A stretch of 64,000 nucleotides of DNA from Streptomyces sp. NBC_00376 (GTDB taxonomy: Bacteria > Actinomycetota > Actinomycetes > Streptomycetales > Streptomycetaceae), in NCBI RefSeq assembly GCF_036077095.1, contig NZ_CP107960.1:3472001-3536000 (forward strand), read 5' to 3'. The position numbers and the translations under genes were made by a program. A model generated the notes under the pieces. It had not been told where the DNA came from, did no database searches, and was given only the letters and a program-made list of their open reading frames with translations. Below are positions 9,769 to 21,161 of this stretch, piece by piece. How positions within the stretch are numbered: the stretch's first letter is position 1; each line of letters opens with the position of its first letter.

Positions 9769-9786
9769 TGTTGCACTTGCGCAACA
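9769..9786. promoter_or_regulatory. TGTTGC-N6-GCAACA inverted repeat between folD and RDD gene
   Basis: Perfect 6-bp arms with a 6-bp spacer lie 62 bp upstream of folD and 146 bp upstream of the divergent RDD gene. It has the size of an HTH repressor operator. No regulator is assigned. Confidence 0.35.
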
Positions 9787-9931
9787 ACCACCGTCACGGC
9801 TGGACAAACTTACATTGCGCTTATAACGATTATGGCCGCAGTGCCGCAGAAGTACCGGGGGGCGGACCACTGACTCTTCTTTCCTCCGTGCGGCCGCATC
9901 GTCCCCGCACGCACGTTGGAGGAACGCCCAG

Positions 9932-10702
9932 ATGAGTTTCGGCGACCCGAACCAGAATCCGAACAACCCGTACGGCCAGCAGCCGGGCCAGCCGCCGCAG
10001 GGCCAGCCCGGTTACGGCTACCCGCAGGCACCTCAGGGCGTACCGCCGCAGGGTCAGCCGGGCTACGGCTACCCGCAGCAGCCGGGCCAGCCGCAGGGTC
10101 AGCCGGGCTACGGCTACCCGCCCGAGCAGCCGGGCGGCACCCTCCAGGCCAACAACGGCTACATCAACGTCGCGGGCCTCGGCGCCGTCGAACTCGCCAC
10201 GATGGGGCGTCGCCTGGGCGCGCGTGCGCTGGACGGTGTCGCGTACTTCATCCTCTACATGATCTTCTCGGCGATCGGCGTCGCGGGCCTCGTGGGCGCC
10301 TCGAAGTCCATCGACGACTGCAGCAGCTACTCGTACGGCACCGAGTCCTACAACCAGTGCATGAACGACGCGGCCAACGCCAGCGTCGGCGTCATCGCGG
10401 GCTTCTTCGGCTTCATCGCCGTGTTCGCGCTGATCGCGCTGCTCTACGAGTGGCTGATGGTCTCCATCTGGGGCGCCACGCTCGGCAAGATGGTCCTCAA
10501 CGTCAAGGTCGTCAAGGAGAGCACCGGCCAGGCCCCCGGTCTGGGTGCGGGCTTCATCCGCTGGATCATCCCGATGGTCGGCTCGCTCTTCTGCGGTCTC
10601 GGCACGCTGCTGGTCTACCTCTCCCCCTTCTTCGACAACTCGGGCAAGCTCCAGGGCTGGCACGACCGCGCGGGCAGCACGATCGTCATCAAGACGAAGT
10701 GA
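9932..10702 (+). CDS. RDD family membrane protein with QPG-rich N-terminus
   Basis: A 256-residue protein. Residues 1-70 are a Pro/Gln/Gly/Tyr-rich tail containing three near-repeats of QGQPGYGYP. The C-terminal part is an RDD domain with about three membrane helices, beginning MGRRLGARALDG and including GKMVLNVKVVKE. RDD proteins are poorly characterised; some affect ion homeostasis or envelope physiology. A GGAGGA ribosome site lies 8 bp before the ATG. The gene is divergent from folD and ends at a strong shared terminator with purH. The Tyr/Pro-rich tails of such actinobacterial proteins are thought to mediate protein-protein contacts, which is inference here. Confidence 0.85.
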   Translation: MSFGDPNQNPNNPYGQQPGQPPQGQPGYGYPQAPQGVPPQGQPGYGYPQQPGQPQGQPGYGYPPEQPGGTLQANNGYINVAGLGAVELATMGRRLGARALDGVAYFILYMIFSAIGVAGLVGASKSIDDCSSYSYGTESYNQCMNDAANASVGVIAGFFGFIAVFALIALLYEWLMVSIWGATLGKMVLNVKVVKESTGQAPGLGAGFIRWIIPMVGSLFCGLGTLLVYLSPFFDNSGKLQGWHDRAGSTIVIKTK

Positions 10703-10738
10703 GCATGCTGAAGGTGTAACCACCCTCACCGCATGGCG

Positions 10739-10781
10739 AAGGCCGCCAATCCCCCGCTCATTCCGGGGGGTTGGCGGCCTT
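10739..10781. terminator. bidirectional terminator between RDD gene and purH
   Basis: AAGGCCGCCAA-CCCCCG pairs with CGGGGG-TTGGCGGCCTT around a short loop. The T and A ends on both sides make it suitable for both convergent genes. Confidence 0.9.
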
Positions 10782-10815
10782 CCGTCTTACCCGGGCAGCC
10801 CGGGTGCGACGCGTA

Positions 10816-12369
10816 TCAGTGGAAGAAGTGGCGCGTACCCGTGAAGTACATCGTCACGCCCGCCTTCTTCGCGGCCTCGACGACCAGCTCGTCACGGACC
10901 GAACCACCGGGCTGGGCCACGGCCTTGATGCCCGCGGCGGTCAGAATCTCCAGCCCGTCCGGGAACGGGAAGAACGCGTCGGAGGCGGCGTACGAGCCGC
11001 GCGCCCGCTCCTCGCCCGCCCGCTCGACGGCCAGCTTCGCGGAGTCGACGCGGTTGACCTGGCCCATGCCGACGCCGACCGAGGCGCCGTCCTTGGCGAG
11101 CAGGATCGCGTTGGACTTGACCGCGCGGCAGGCCTTCCACGCGAAGGCGAGCTCCTTCAGCTCGCCCTCGGACAGGGCCTCGCCGGTGGCGAGGGTCCAG
11201 TTGGCCGGGTCGTCGCCGTCGGCCTGGAGGCGGTCGGTGACCTGGAGCAGCGCGCCGCCGTCGATCGGCTTGACCTCGACCGGGGCGGTCGGGGCGTCGG
11301 GGCAGCGCAGCACGCGGATGTTCTTCTTGCGGGCCAGGACCTCGACCGCGCCGTCCTCGTACGCCGGGGCGACGATGACCTCGGTGAAGATCTCCGCGAC
11401 CTGCTCGGCCATGGCGACGGTCACCGGACGGTTGACGGCGATGACACCGCCGAAGGCCGACAGCGGGTCACAGGCGTGCGCGTTGCGGTGCGCCTCGGCG
11501 ACGTCGTCGGCGATCGCGATGCCGCACGGGTTGGCGTGCTTGATGATCGCGACGCACGGCTCGGCGTGGTCGTACGCGGCCCGGCGCGCGGCGTCGGTGT
11601 CCGTGTAGTTGTTGTACGACATCTCCTTGCCGTGCAGTTGCTCCGCCTCGGCCAGGCCGCCGGAGCCGGAGGTGTAGAGCGCGGCGGGCTGGTGCGGGTT
11701 CTCGCCGTAGCGCAGGACGTTCTTGCGCTCGTACGTCGCACCGAAGAAGTCGGGGAAGCCCGAGTCGTCGGCGGCGGCGTAGTCGTCGGCGAACCAGGAG
11801 GCCACGGCCACGTCGTACGCGGCGGTGTGCTGGAACGCCTCGGCGGCCAGGCGCTTGCGGGCGGTCAGGTCGAAGCCGCCCGCCTTGACCGCGGCGAGGA
11901 CGTCGGCGTACCGCTCGGGGCTGGTGACGACGGCCACGGACGGGTGGTTCTTGGCGGCGGCGCGGACCATGGACGGGCCGCCGATGTCGATCTGCTCCAC
12001 GCACTCGTCGGCCGAGGCGCCGGAGGCGACGGTCTCCTTGAACGGGTAGAGGTTGACGACCACCAGGTCGAACGGCTCCACGCCCAGCTCGGCGAGCTGC
12101 TCGCGGTGGGCGTCCAGACGGAGGTCGGCGAGGATGCCGGCGTGGACGCGGGGGTGCAGCGTCTTGACGCGGCCGTCGAGGCACTCGGGGAAGCCGGTGA
12201 GCTCCTCGACCTTGGTGACCGGCACTCCGGCGGCGGCGATCCTCCCGGCGGTGGAGCCGGTGGAGACCAGCTCGACACCGGCCTCGTGCAGACCGCGGGC
12301 GAGGTCTTCGAGCCCCGTCTTGTCGTAGACACTGACCAGGGCGCGGCGGATGGGCTTATTCACCGACAT
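10816..12369 (-). CDS. purH: bifunctional AICAR transformylase/IMP cyclohydrolase
   Basis: A 517-residue PurH, which carries out the last two steps of IMP synthesis. The N-terminal MGS-like IMP cyclohydrolase domain covers about residues 1-150 ([38 protein letters not shown]). The transformylase domain follows, with the catalytic KHANPCG motif near residue 280. The conserved start [11 protein letters not shown] at 12369 was chosen over an upstream in-frame start. It overlaps the end of purN by 14 bp, so the two are translationally coupled. 10-formyl-THF for the reaction comes from the FolD pathway encoded nearby. Confidence 0.97.
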   Translation of the reverse strand: MSVNKPIRRALVSVYDKTGLEDLARGLHEAGVELVSTGSTAGRIAAAGVPVTKVEELTGFPECLDGRVKTLHPRVHAGILADLRLDAHREQLAELGVEPFDLVVVNLYPFKETVASGASADECVEQIDIGGPSMVRAAAKNHPSVAVVTSPERYADVLAAVKAGGFDLTARKRLAAEAFQHTAAYDVAVASWFADDYAAADDSGFPDFFGATYERKNVLRYGENPHQPAALYTSGSGGLAEAEQLHGKEMSYNNYTDTDAARRAAYDHAEPCVAIIKHANPCGIAIADDVAEAHRNAHACDPLSAFGGVIAVNRPVTVAMAEQVAEIFTEVIVAPAYEDGAVEVLARKKNIRVLRCPDAPTAPVEVKPIDGGALLQVTDRLQADGDDPANWTLATGEALSEGELKELAFAWKACRAVKSNAILLAKDGASVGVGMGQVNRVDSAKLAVERAGEERARGSYAASDAFFPFPDGLEILTAAGIKAVAQPGGSVRDELVVEAAKKAGVTMYFTGTRHFFH

Positions 12370-13012
12370 GACCGAGATGAACCTTTCGTCCCTCAATGCG
12401 ATAGCCGTCACGGGCGAGCCGCCCCACGGCCTCGACGAGCAGCTTGCGCTCGACTTTCTTGATGCGTTCATGGAGGGCCTCTTCGCCCTCCGCCGTGTCC
12501 TCTTCGGTCACCTCGACCACGCCCTGCGCGATGATCGGACCGGTGTCGACGCCGTCGTCGACGAAGTGGACGGTGCACCCGGTGACCTTCACGCCGTACG
12601 CGAGCGCGTCGCGCACTCCGTGGGCACCGGGAAAGCTGGGAAGCAGGGCGGGGTGGGTGTTGATGAACCGGCCGCCGAACCGGGCGAGGAACTCCTTGCC
12701 CACGATCTTCATGAATCCGGCGGACACCACGAGGTCGGGGCGGTGCTCGGCCGTCGCGGCCGCGAGCGCCGCGTCCCATTCCTCACGGGTGGCGTGGTCC
12801 TTGACCCGGCACACGAAGGTCGGCAGTCCGGCGCGCTCCGCCCGTTCCAGACCGACGATGCCGGGGCGGTCGGCGCCGACCGCGACGATCCGTGCGCCGA
12901 AGCCCTCGGGGTCGTCACCGATGGCGTCGAGCAGGGCTTGAAGGTTCGTGCCTGAACCGGAGACCAGTACGACCAGGCGCACCGGGGCGGCTGAGGGGGG
13001 CGGGGAGGCCAC
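12356..13012 (-). CDS. purN: phosphoribosylglycinamide formyltransferase
   Basis: A 218-residue GAR transformylase (purine pathway, step three). Motifs are [14 protein letters not shown] at the N-terminus, the catalytic Asn/His in [11 protein letters not shown], and the Asp in [13 protein letters not shown] at 13012 is the start, preceded by AAAGGG. The stop codon falls inside the beginning of purH. Upstream lie 334 bp without a gene. No purine or ZTP riboswitch consensus was recognised there. Confidence 0.96.
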   Translation of the reverse strand: MASPPPSAAPVRLVVLVSGSGTNLQALLDAIGDDPEGFGARIVAVGADRPGIVGLERAERAGLPTFVCRVKDHATREEWDAALAAATAEHRPDLVVSAGFMKIVGKEFLARFGGRFINTHPALLPSFPGAHGVRDALAYGVKVTGCTVHFVDDGVDTGPIIAQGVVEVTEEDTAEGEEALHERIKKVERKLLVEAVGRLARDGYRIEGRKVHLGHVGE

Positions 13013-13346
13013 TGCTGGGCCCTTTCTCGCGTGGTGGTTCTCGCATGGTGGAGCAGAGCGACGCTGAATTTGTATGGTCGTACGAAAGAACTGAGCCCCT
13101 TGATACGGGGAACTCTACGAACCAGCCGACCGTCAGCAACGATACCGGCACCTCGGAGGACCCCCACGGGACGGGGGTGGACGGCGGCCGGCCGGACTCC
13201 GGGGAGGAGCGGCGGGCCCGGGGGACGGATATCGGCTGTTCGGGCCCCGCTCCCAGCTTTCGGCCGCTCCTGGGCGGGAGGTAGCGTCAGGGGACAGCGA
13301 ACCGTCCACAGGGCGGAAATGACGAGATGGGGAAGACGTTCACCAC
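13013..13346. other. 334-bp divergent upstream region of purN
   Basis: On the minus strand it contains an AT-richer segment near 13065-13085 (CATACAAAT on the coding strand), a possible purN -10, and a CCCCTTGATACGGGG mini-hairpin at 13096-13110. On the plus strand TAGCGT at 13282-13287 is a possible -10 for the downstream membrane gene. No known riboswitch is recognised. Confidence 0.35.
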
Positions 13347-14279
<933 letters not shown>

Positions 14280-14299
14280 GAACTCGCGCCCCGGGCGTC

Positions 14300-15907
14300 T
14301 CAGGTGTTTCCGGACGGTCCGGCCTCTCCAGGCCGGGCCGTCCGCTCGTGCCAGGGGTCGGTCGGCAGGAAATCGTAGGGTACGAAGCCCTCGTCCGCGT
14401 CCGCGTCCGGAACGGACATGCGGGCGACGGGCTGCGCGGGCGCCGACGGCGCTGCGACGGGCGGGGAAGGGCTTACAAACACGGCGTCGGACTCGCCTCC
14501 CTGCACCGGCACCGATTCCGGCACCGGAACCGTTTGCGGCACCGGCTTCCCGGCCTCCTGTCCCTTCTCCCCCTCCTCCGCTCCCGCCTTCGCCCCTCCC
14601 CGTACCGCGCCCGTGAGCCACCACCACGTGCCGGCGCCGCGCTCCCGCAGCCGCCAGGCCCGGAACAGCAGCGCACCGGGAACGCCGAGCAGCGCCGTCC
14701 ACAGCAGGGCCGCCGCGCCCGTGAGCCACCACACCGGCCCGAACTCCGTCAGCGCCCGGGTACCGAGCGGCCCCCCGGCAGCCGCGGCGAGCACCGCCGT
14801 ACCGGCCCCGCACCCCACCGCGGCCAGGGCGGCCGTCAGAGCGGTCTCCCGCAGGCTCCAGGCGTCCTCCGGTGCGGCGTGCGGGGGCGCGGCCCGCCGC
14901 ACCGTGAACCAGGCGATCGTCACCCCGGCCGCGACCGGAACCGCGACTGCCGTCCAGTTAAGGACCGTTCCCGGGCCCGCGGCGGGCAGCGCGGCGAGCA
15001 ACGGGAAGCCGGGCAGCGCCGGGCGCCCCGAGAAGGCGAGCGGGGTGACCGTGGACGCCGTACCGAGGGCGAAGCCCGGCCCGAGCCCGTACGCCGCACC
15101 CCATACCGCCGCGTTCGGCACCAGCACCAGAGCGAGCAGGAAGACCGAGGCCCGGCCCGTCCAGTCGCCCGAGAGCTGGACGAACGACTGCTGGGCGGGG
15201 TGCGCATGCCACACCAGCGCCACCGCGACGAGCAGCGCCCCGCCGCCGAGCAGCACCGTCACTCCAGCGGCCGCCGCCCGCCAGGCCGTCCCCGCGTGCT
15301 CCCGGAACCGGCCACGTGCCAGCGCCTCGTGCAGGCTCACCGGCGCCCAGGACGGCAGCGGCCCGACCGGCCGCCCGGCCGCCGTCCAGACCCCGGCCGC
15401 CGCCGCGCCCGCCACCACGATGGCCGACGGGAAGAGCAGCGACGGCGGGTGCACGGACAGCGGACCGTCCCACCCGTAGTACGCGACAGCCGCTCCGACC
15501 AGCAGGTATCCGGTGACGACCATGACGAACGCCCCCGCCGCCGAGGGGACCGGGCGCCCCTCCTCCGGCACCAGGAGGTCCCGCGCCGCACGGTGGACCA
15601 GCCAAACCGGCACCACGGCGAGCAGCAGCGGAGCGAGGCCGATCGGAGCGGGCACCCCGCTGAGCGTGTCGGCTCTGATCAGCTCCGCGCCATGGGCGAG
15701 CAGCCAGAGCCCGGCCGCCGCGTGGAGCGCCCCGCCCGGGCTGCTGTCGGAGGTGGGGGAGCTGATCCACAGCACCAGGACGAGGACGGCGATGGATCCC
15801 AGTCCCAGCCCGGCCGCAACGGCTCCACGCAGAAGCGCGAACGCCAGCACGGCGGACCGGCCCTGCTCGGCCGACAACGACGGGCTGCTTCCGGTCACTT
15901 GGGTCAC
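14300..15907 (-). CDS. DUF6350 family multipass membrane protein
   Basis: A 535-residue protein with about ten membrane helices and a ~100-residue acidic/Pro-rich cytoplasmic C-terminal tail ending [17 protein letters not shown]. It resembles the DUF6350 (streptophobe or cell division protein PerM) family of actinobacterial membrane proteins. The GTG at 15907 (coding for the start of the [15 protein letters not shown] segment) is preferred, because the longer frame upstream runs over the divergent HTH gene. PerM-type proteins in mycobacteria affect cell division under stress; transfer of that role here is inference. It converges on the Ser-rich membrane gene with only 20 bp between stops. Confidence 0.75.
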   Translation of the reverse strand: MTQVTGSSPSLSAEQGRSAVLAFALLRGAVAAGLGLGSIAVLVLVLWISSPTSDSSPGGALHAAAGLWLLAHGAELIRADTLSGVPAPIGLAPLLLAVVPVWLVHRAARDLLVPEEGRPVPSAAGAFVMVVTGYLLVGAAVAYYGWDGPLSVHPPSLLFPSAIVVAGAAAAGVWTAAGRPVGPLPSWAPVSLHEALARGRFREHAGTAWRAAAAGVTVLLGGGALLVAVALVWHAHPAQQSFVQLSGDWTGRASVFLLALVLVPNAAVWGAAYGLGPGFALGTASTVTPLAFSGRPALPGFPLLAALPAAGPGTVLNWTAVAVPVAAGVTIAWFTVRRAAPPHAAPEDAWSLRETALTAALAAVGCGAGTAVLAAAAGGPLGTRALTEFGPVWWLTGAAALLWTALLGVPGALLFRAWRLRERGAGTWWWLTGAVRGGAKAGAEEGEKGQEAGKPVPQTVPVPESVPVQGGESDAVFVSPSPPVAAPSAPAQPVARMSVPDADADEGFVPYDFLPTDPWHERTARPGEAGPSGNT

Positions 15908-16023
15908 ACGGCCATGCTCCCAACGACACGCGCTTATTTCTCGTAACAGGCGAATGGCCGCCGTGTCGCTCAATATGCGTTTATGTACTTTTCCACCCAG
16001 TGCAGCTCGGTCGGGGGTCCTAC

Positions 16024-17364
16024 ATGACAGAGAGCTCGGCCGATTCGGCCTCCGCGCATCCACTTCCCTCCCCCAAGGAACGACGCAGACTGCGCGAGGC
16101 GAAGTCACTGAGTGAAGAGCAGGTCGCAGCGGCGATGGGCGTCACCCCCGCCACGGTCCGGTCCTGGGAGACCGGCCGCACCACGCCCCGGGGGCGGAAA
16201 CGCGAGGCGTACGCCAGGCTGATAAGCGGTGGCCGGCCGAGTCCGCAGGCCACCCCGCCGAGCGCCCGGACCAAACCGGGCGCCCCGAACACCCGGCCGA
16301 AGGCCGCGGTCAAACGTGCGGCCCGCCCGGCGGCACCGAAGACGGTCGCGAGGCTGTCGAAGCCGGTGACGTCCACGAAGCCGCCGTCGCGTCCGCCGAC
16401 CCCCGTCGAAGCCACCGGGAGCACCGACATGGCCCCGACCGAGCCCGGCACCACCCCTGATCCGCCCAACACATCCGTGATGCCCGAACCGGCTCCCGCG
16501 GCCGAAACCGCCGGACCGGCCCAAGCCGGGACGGCCCGCGGCGGCCTCTCCCCCGACGAGGCCTTCGATGCCTTGTACGCGCACGCCGCCGACGCCCTGT
16601 TCCGCCAGACGTTTCTGCTGACCGGGTGCCGGAACCTCTCCCGGGAGTCCGTCGCACGGGCCTTCGCGCTGGCCTGGGAGCGCTGGCCCGAGGTCGCGGT
16701 GGACCGGGACCCGGCCGGCTGGGTGCGGGCCGCCGCGTACGAGTACGCCATGTCGCCGTGGCACCGGCTGCGCCGCGCCCACCGCCGGCTCGACCCGCCG
16801 CAGGCCGAACCCGGTCCGCGGGCCCTGCTCGACGCGCTGCTGAAGCTGCCGCCGTCGTACCGCCGCACCCTGCTGCTCTACGACGGTGTCGGCCTGGACC
16901 TGCCGGAGACGGCGGCGGAGACGGAGGCGAGCACCCCGGCGGCGGCGGGCAGGCTGATGAACGCCCGCGCCGCGGTGGCCGAGCGGCTGCCCGAGCTGGC
17001 GGCGGGCTCGTCGCCGGCCGAGCAGTCGGCGCTGCTGCACGAGCGGCTCGGCGCGCTCGCCCTGGCCCAGCCCTCCGGCTCGCTGCCCCCGTCCGCCACG
17101 ATCCGCACGGACAGCGAGCGCAAGGCCCAGCTGTGGACCCGGGCGGCCATCTCGTTCACGGTGCTGATCATCGGGCTGACGCTGTTCACGCTGGGTACGG
17201 CCCCGACCCGGTACGAGACTCCGGAGTCACCCGCCCAGCAGGTCGGCGGGGTGCCGCCGCGCGGCGGTCCGCAGAAGCTGACGCCGCAGGACCTGAAGCT
17301 GCGGAAGCAGCTCCACGGCGAGCTCGTGCGGGGCCCGGCCCGGCTGGTCCCCCGGGTGGGCTGA
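16024..17364 (+). CDS. XRE HTH - sigma-70 region 2-like - TM fusion protein
   Basis: A 446-residue protein with an unusual order of parts. Residues ~20-75 form an XRE-type helix-turn-helix ([21 protein letters not shown] then [15 protein letters not shown], given here in pieces). Residues ~80-175 are a Pro/Thr/Ala-rich linker. Residues ~180-320 look like a degenerate ECF sigma factor ([47 protein letters not shown]). One membrane helix lies near residue 385 ([18 protein letters not shown]), followed by a short polar end. It may be a membrane-tethered regulator. No cognate anti-sigma gene is adjacent. The ATG at 16024 is preceded by GGTCC and lacks a strong ribosome site. Confidence 0.7.
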   Translation: MTESSADSASAHPLPSPKERRRLREAKSLSEEQVAAAMGVTPATVRSWETGRTTPRGRKREAYARLISGGRPSPQATPPSARTKPGAPNTRPKAAVKRAARPAAPKTVARLSKPVTSTKPPSRPPTPVEATGSTDMAPTEPGTTPDPPNTSVMPEPAPAAETAGPAQAGTARGGLSPDEAFDALYAHAADALFRQTFLLTGCRNLSRESVARAFALAWERWPEVAVDRDPAGWVRAAAYEYAMSPWHRLRRAHRRLDPPQAEPGPRALLDALLKLPPSYRRTLLLYDGVGLDLPETAAETEASTPAAAGRLMNARAAVAERLPELAAGSSPAEQSALLHERLGALALAQPSGSLPPSATIRTDSERKAQLWTRAAISFTVLIIGLTLFTLGTAPTRYETPESPAQQVGGVPPRGGPQKLTPQDLKLRKQLHGELVRGPARLVPRVG

Positions 17365-17417
17365 CCCCCTCCGGGGCGCGGAGGAGCCCCGGGGACGCGG
17401 AGCGGAGGAGACACGAA

Positions 17418-17462
17418 ACGGCGCGGGTCCGTACCCCTTGATCGGGTACGGACCCGCGCCGT
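17418..17462. terminator. bidirectional terminator after sucD
   Basis: A perfect 19-bp stem (ACGGCGCGGGTCCGTACCC and its complement) with a 7-base loop lies between the convergent HTH-sigma gene and sucD. Confidence 0.92.
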
Positions 17463-17518
17463 CTGTGCGGTGACGCGATGCTGCTGTCCTGCGGTACTGC
17501 TCCGACGCGGTGAAGCGA

Positions 17519-18403
17519 TCAGGCGCCGAGGATCTCGCGAGCCAGCTTGGCGGTCTCGGTCGGCGTCTTGCCGACCTTGACGCCGGCGGCCTCGAGGGCC
17601 TCCTTCTTCGCCTGGGCGGTGCCGGAGGAGCCGGAGACGATGGCGCCGGCGTGGCCCATGGTCTTGCCCTCGGGGGCGGTGAAGCCCGCGACGTAACCGA
17701 CGACCGGCTTGGTGACGTTGGCCTTGATGAAGTCGGCCGCACGCTCCTCGGCGTCGCCGCCGATCTCGCCGATCATCACGATCAGGTCGGTCTCGGGGTC
17801 GGCCTCGAACGCCGCGAGGGCGTCGATGTGCGTCGTACCGATGACCGGGTCGCCACCGATGCCGACGGCGGAGGAGAAGCCGATGTCACGGAGCTCGTAC
17901 ATCATCTGGTAGGTCAGCGTGCCGGACTTGGACACGAGACCGATGCGGCCGGGCTTGGTGATGTCGCCCGGGATGATGCCGGCGTTGGACTGGCCGGGGG
18001 TGATCAGGCCGGGGCAGTTCGGGCCGATGATCCGGGTCTTGTTGCCCTTCGAGCTCGCGTACGCCCAGAAGGCGGCCGAGTCGTGGACGGCGATGCCCTC
18101 GGTGATGACGACCGCGAGGGGGATCTCGGCGTCGATCGCCTCGACGACGGCGGCCTTGGCGAAGGCCGGCGGTACGAAGAGGACGGACACGTTCGCGCCG
18201 GTCTTCTCCATCGCCTCGGCGACGGAGCCGAAGACCGGTACCTCGGTGCCGTCGAAGTCGACGGAGGTGCCGGCCTTGCGCGGGTTCACGCCGCCGACGA
18301 TGTTGGTGCCGTCACCGAGCATGAGCTTGGTGTGCTTCATGCCCGTGGCACCGGTCATGCCCTGGACGATGACCTTGCTGTCCTTGGTGAGGAAGATAGC
18401 CAT
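17519..18403 (-). CDS. sucD: succinyl-CoA synthetase alpha subunit
   Basis: A 294-residue alpha subunit of succinate-CoA ligase (TCA cycle, substrate-level phosphorylation). The N-terminal CoA-binding Rossmann domain has [15 protein letters not shown], and the phosphorylated histidine is in [10 protein letters not shown] near residue 250. [10 protein letters not shown] is the family's conserved loop. It starts 21 bp after sucC, with which it forms a heterodimer or heterotetramer in the cytoplasm. A strong bidirectional hairpin terminates the operon. Confidence 0.97.
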   Translation of the reverse strand: MAIFLTKDSKVIVQGMTGATGMKHTKLMLGDGTNIVGGVNPRKAGTSVDFDGTEVPVFGSVAEAMEKTGANVSVLFVPPAFAKAAVVEAIDAEIPLAVVITEGIAVHDSAAFWAYASSKGNKTRIIGPNCPGLITPGQSNAGIIPGDITKPGRIGLVSKSGTLTYQMMYELRDIGFSSAVGIGGDPVIGTTHIDALAAFEADPETDLIVMIGEIGGDAEERAADFIKANVTKPVVGYVAGFTAPEGKTMGHAGAIVSGSSGTAQAKKEALEAAGVKVGKTPTETAKLAREILGA

Positions 18404-18424
18404 GGTGGTCTGAGTCCCTCTTCC

Positions 18425-19606
18425 TTACTTCGCAGCCGCGGCGAGCTCGGCGGCCTTGTCGGCCGCGCCGTCCATGGTGTCCACGCGCTGGACCAGCGGG
18501 TGGTTGGCGTCGGAGAGGATCTTGCGACCCAGCTCCGCGTTGTTGCCGTCGAGGCGCACGACCAGCGGCTTGGTGACTTCCTCGCCCTTGGACTTGAGCA
18601 GCGCGAGCGCCTGGACGATGCCGTTGGCGACCTCGTCGCAGGCGGTGATGCCACCGAAGACGTTGACGAAGACGGACTTGACGTCCGGGTCGCCGAGGAT
18701 GATCTCCAGGCCGTTCGCCATGACCTCGGCGGAGGCGCCGCCACCGATGTCGAGGAAGTTGGCGGGCTTCACGTTGCCGTGGTTCTCACCGGCGTACGCG
18801 ACGACGTCCAGGGTCGACATGACCAGACCGGCGCCGTTGCCGATGATGCCGACCTCGCCGTCGAGCTTGACGTAGTTGAGGTTCTTGGCCTTGGCGGCAG
18901 CCTCGAGCGGGTTGGCTGCGGCCTTGTCCTCGAGGGCCTCGTGGTCGGGCTGACGGAAGTCGGCGTTCTCGTCGAGAGACACCTTGCCGTCCAGCGCGAT
19001 GATGTCGCCGGAGGCGACCTTGGCGAGCGGGTTCACCTCGACGAGGAGCGCGTCCTCGGCGACGAAGGTGTCCCACAGCGTCACCAGGACCTCGGCGACC
19101 TTCTCGGCGACCTCGGCCGGGAACTTCGCCTGGGCGACGATCTCGCGGGCCTTCTCGATCGTGACGCCGTCGACGGCGTTGACCGGGACCTTCGCGAGGG
19201 CCTCGGGGGTCTTCTCCGCGACCTCCTCGATGTCCATGCCGCCCTGCACCGAGGCCATGGCCAGGAAGGTGCGGTTGGTGCGGTCGAGGAGGTACGAGAC
19301 GTAGTACTCCTCAAGGATCTCCGGCGCGGTCTCGGCGATCATCACCTTGTGGACCGTGTGGCCCTTGATGTCCATGCCGAGGATGTCGGTCGCGCGGGCG
19401 ACCGCCTCGTCGGGGGTGGCGGCCAGCTTGACGCCACCGGCCTTGCCGCGGCCACCGACCTTCACCTGCGCCTTGACGACAGACTTGCCGCCCAGCCGCT
19501 CGGTCGCCTCGCGGGCTGCCTCAGGCGTGTCGATGACTTCACCGGCCAGCACCGGTACACCGTGCTTGGCGAAGAGGTCCCTCGCCTGGTACTCGAACAG
19601 GTCCAC
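18425..19606 (-). CDS. sucC: succinyl-CoA synthetase beta subunit
   Basis: A 393-residue beta subunit with an ATP-grasp N-terminal domain ([17 protein letters not shown]) and a C-terminal ligase domain ([20 protein letters not shown] segment, read as [16 protein letters not shown]). The GTG start at 19606 ([15 protein letters not shown] follows) agrees with the family and is preceded by AAGGGACGG; longer in-frame starts are unconserved. It is first in the sucCD operon. The 241 bp upstream hold its promoter region and the end of the VWA gene, with a small inverted repeat GGTCC-GCA-GGACC at 19749-19761. Confidence 0.97.
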   Translation of the reverse strand: MDLFEYQARDLFAKHGVPVLAGEVIDTPEAAREATERLGGKSVVKAQVKVGGRGKAGGVKLAATPDEAVARATDILGMDIKGHTVHKVMIAETAPEILEEYYVSYLLDRTNRTFLAMASVQGGMDIEEVAEKTPEALAKVPVNAVDGVTIEKAREIVAQAKFPAEVAEKVAEVLVTLWDTFVAEDALLVEVNPLAKVASGDIIALDGKVSLDENADFRQPDHEALEDKAAANPLEAAAKAKNLNYVKLDGEVGIIGNGAGLVMSTLDVVAYAGENHGNVKPANFLDIGGGASAEVMANGLEIILGDPDVKSVFVNVFGGITACDEVANGIVQALALLKSKGEEVTKPLVVRLDGNNAELGRKILSDANHPLVQRVDTMDGAADKAAELAAAAK

Positions 19607-19847
19607 GCGCGTCCGTCCCTTAATCAATGGTCTCGCGGTTGGTTTTCTGCGTGGGCGTGCCGCGAGGGGCAACGTGACTGTTCTGTCACCAGGAAGGCGC
19701 ACACGGTGACCCCGGGTACGCGGCATGTCCATCTCGCAGGTTATCCCCGTGGTCCGCAGGACCCTAAATCAGAGATCGCACCTGAGCGGTGATTACGGTC
19801 ACAGATCACGCCGGTGGCCGTGTGTGAGTGGACCGCACGGCACCGTG

Positions 19848-21161
19848 TCACCGGTGGGTCTCCTTGTCCGGCACGGGAAGCGGACGCTTCTCGACGGCCG
19901 CCGCCATCACCTCCGGGAAGAGGTCCGGGGTGCACGCGAAGGCCGGTGCGCCCAGGGCCCCGAGCGCCGCCGCGTGGTCGCGGTCGTAGGCGGGCGCGCC
20001 CTCGTCGGACAGCGCGAGCAGCGCCACGAACTGCACGCCGGAGGCCTTCATCGCGGCGACCCGCTTCAGCATCTCGTTGCGTATGCCTCCCTCGTAGAGG
20101 TCGCTGATGAGCACGACCACGGTCTCGGCCGGGCGGGTGATCCTCGACTGGCAGTAGGCGAGCGCGCGGTTGATGTCGGTGCCGCCGCCGAGCTGGGTGC
20201 CGAAGAGCACGTCGACGGGGTCGTCGAGCTGGTCGGTGAGGTCGACCACCGCCGTGTCGAAGACGACGAGCCTCGTCCGCAGGGTGCGCATGGAGGCGAG
20301 CACCGCGCCGAAGACGGAGGCGTGGACGACGGAGGCGGCCATCGACCCCGACTGGTCGATGCAGAGGATGACGTCCTTCTTCACGGACCGGGCGGCCCGC
20401 CCGTAGCCGATGAGCCGCTCGGGGACGACGGTGCCGTACTCGGGTAGGTAGTTCTTGAGGTTGGCCCGGATGGTGCGGTCCCAGTCGATGTCGTGGTGAC
20501 GGGGCCGGTCGATCCTGGCCGAGCGGTCCAGTGCGCCGGTGAGCGTGGCCCGGGTGCGGGCGGCGAGCCGCTTCTCCAGATCCTCGACGACCTTGCGCAC
20601 GACCGCTCTCGCGGTCTCCTTCGTCGTCTCGGGCATGGCCTTGTTGAGCGAGAGGAGCGTGCCCACGAGATGGACGTCGGCCTCGACCGCCTCCAGCATC
20701 TCCGGTTCGAGGAGCAGTGCGGAGAGACCGAGCCGGTCGATCGCGTCGCGCTGCATGACCTGGACGACGGAGCTCGGGAAGTACGTACGGATGTCGCCGA
20801 GCCAGCGGGCCACGGAGGGGGCGGAGGCCCCGAGTCCGGCCGTGCGGCTGTTCCTGCCCCGGCCACCCTGCTTGCCTCCGTCGCCGTAGAGCGCGGTCAG
20901 TGCGCCGTCCATCGCGGCGTCGCGCCCGGTGAGGGTGCAGCCGGTGCTCTCGGCGCTGTCCCCGCCCAGGACCAGCCGCCACCTGCGCAGCCGCTCGTCG
21001 TTCGCCGGGCCGGACTGCGGCGTGCGCGACGCGTGCGGCGGGTGCGCCGTGCCGGCCGGGTGCGGCGGGCCGGCCGGGTGCGGCGGGCCGACCGGGTGCG
21101 GCGGGGCCGGTGTGGTGCCGGCCGTGGCCTCGCCCGTGGTCGTGGTCGTGGTCGTGGTCAT
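19848..21161 (-). CDS. VWA domain protein of MoxR/DUF5682 operon
   Basis: A 437-residue protein. Residues 1-50 are a Thr-run and Pro/His/Gly-rich tail. The von Willebrand factor A domain covers about residues 260-430 and has a full MIDAS metal site: Asp269-Gln-Ser-Gly-Ser273, Thr328 in GGGTDIN, and Asp354 in LISDLYEGG. MIDAS-bearing VWA proteins work with MoxR ATPases as an adaptor pair that remodels or loads metal onto partner proteins. Its start overlaps the stop of the DUF5682 gene by 4 bp (ATGA), so it is the third gene of a tightly coupled operon. The eight-threonine run comes from an ACC/ACG repeat at the start of the gene. Confidence 0.9.
   Translation of the reverse strand: MTTTTTTTTGEATAGTTPAPPHPVGPPHPAGPPHPAGTAHPPHASRTPQSGPANDERLRRWRLVLGGDSAESTGCTLTGRDAAMDGALTALYGDGGKQGGRGRNSRTAGLGASAPSVARWLGDIRTYFPSSVVQVMQRDAIDRLGLSALLLEPEMLEAVEADVHLVGTLLSLNKAMPETTKETARAVVRKVVEDLEKRLAARTRATLTGALDRSARIDRPRHHDIDWDRTIRANLKNYLPEYGTVVPERLIGYGRAARSVKKDVILCIDQSGSMAASVVHASVFGAVLASMRTLRTRLVVFDTAVVDLTDQLDDPVDVLFGTQLGGGTDINRALAYCQSRITRPAETVVVLISDLYEGGIRNEMLKRVAAMKASGVQFVALLALSDEGAPAYDRDHAAALGALGAPAFACTPDLFPEVMAAAVEKRPLPVPDKETHR

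Noticed and set aside
12353..12369. CACCGACA at the start of purH as a further RecA-NDp site
   Set aside because: The bases 8 positions further on do not form a TAnnnT box on the coding strand, and it lies inside the purN coding sequence.
13013..13150. Possible ZTP or purine riboswitch upstream of purN
   Set aside because: GACGGTCGGCTGG on the coding strand resembles part of a ZTP motif, but the conserved core and pseudoknot partner are missing.
17510..19792. Plus-strand frame of 760 codons opposite sucCD
   Set aside because: It is antisense to two clear housekeeping genes and has the Val/Asp/Gly/Leu pattern typical of complementary-strand reading of GC-rich genes.
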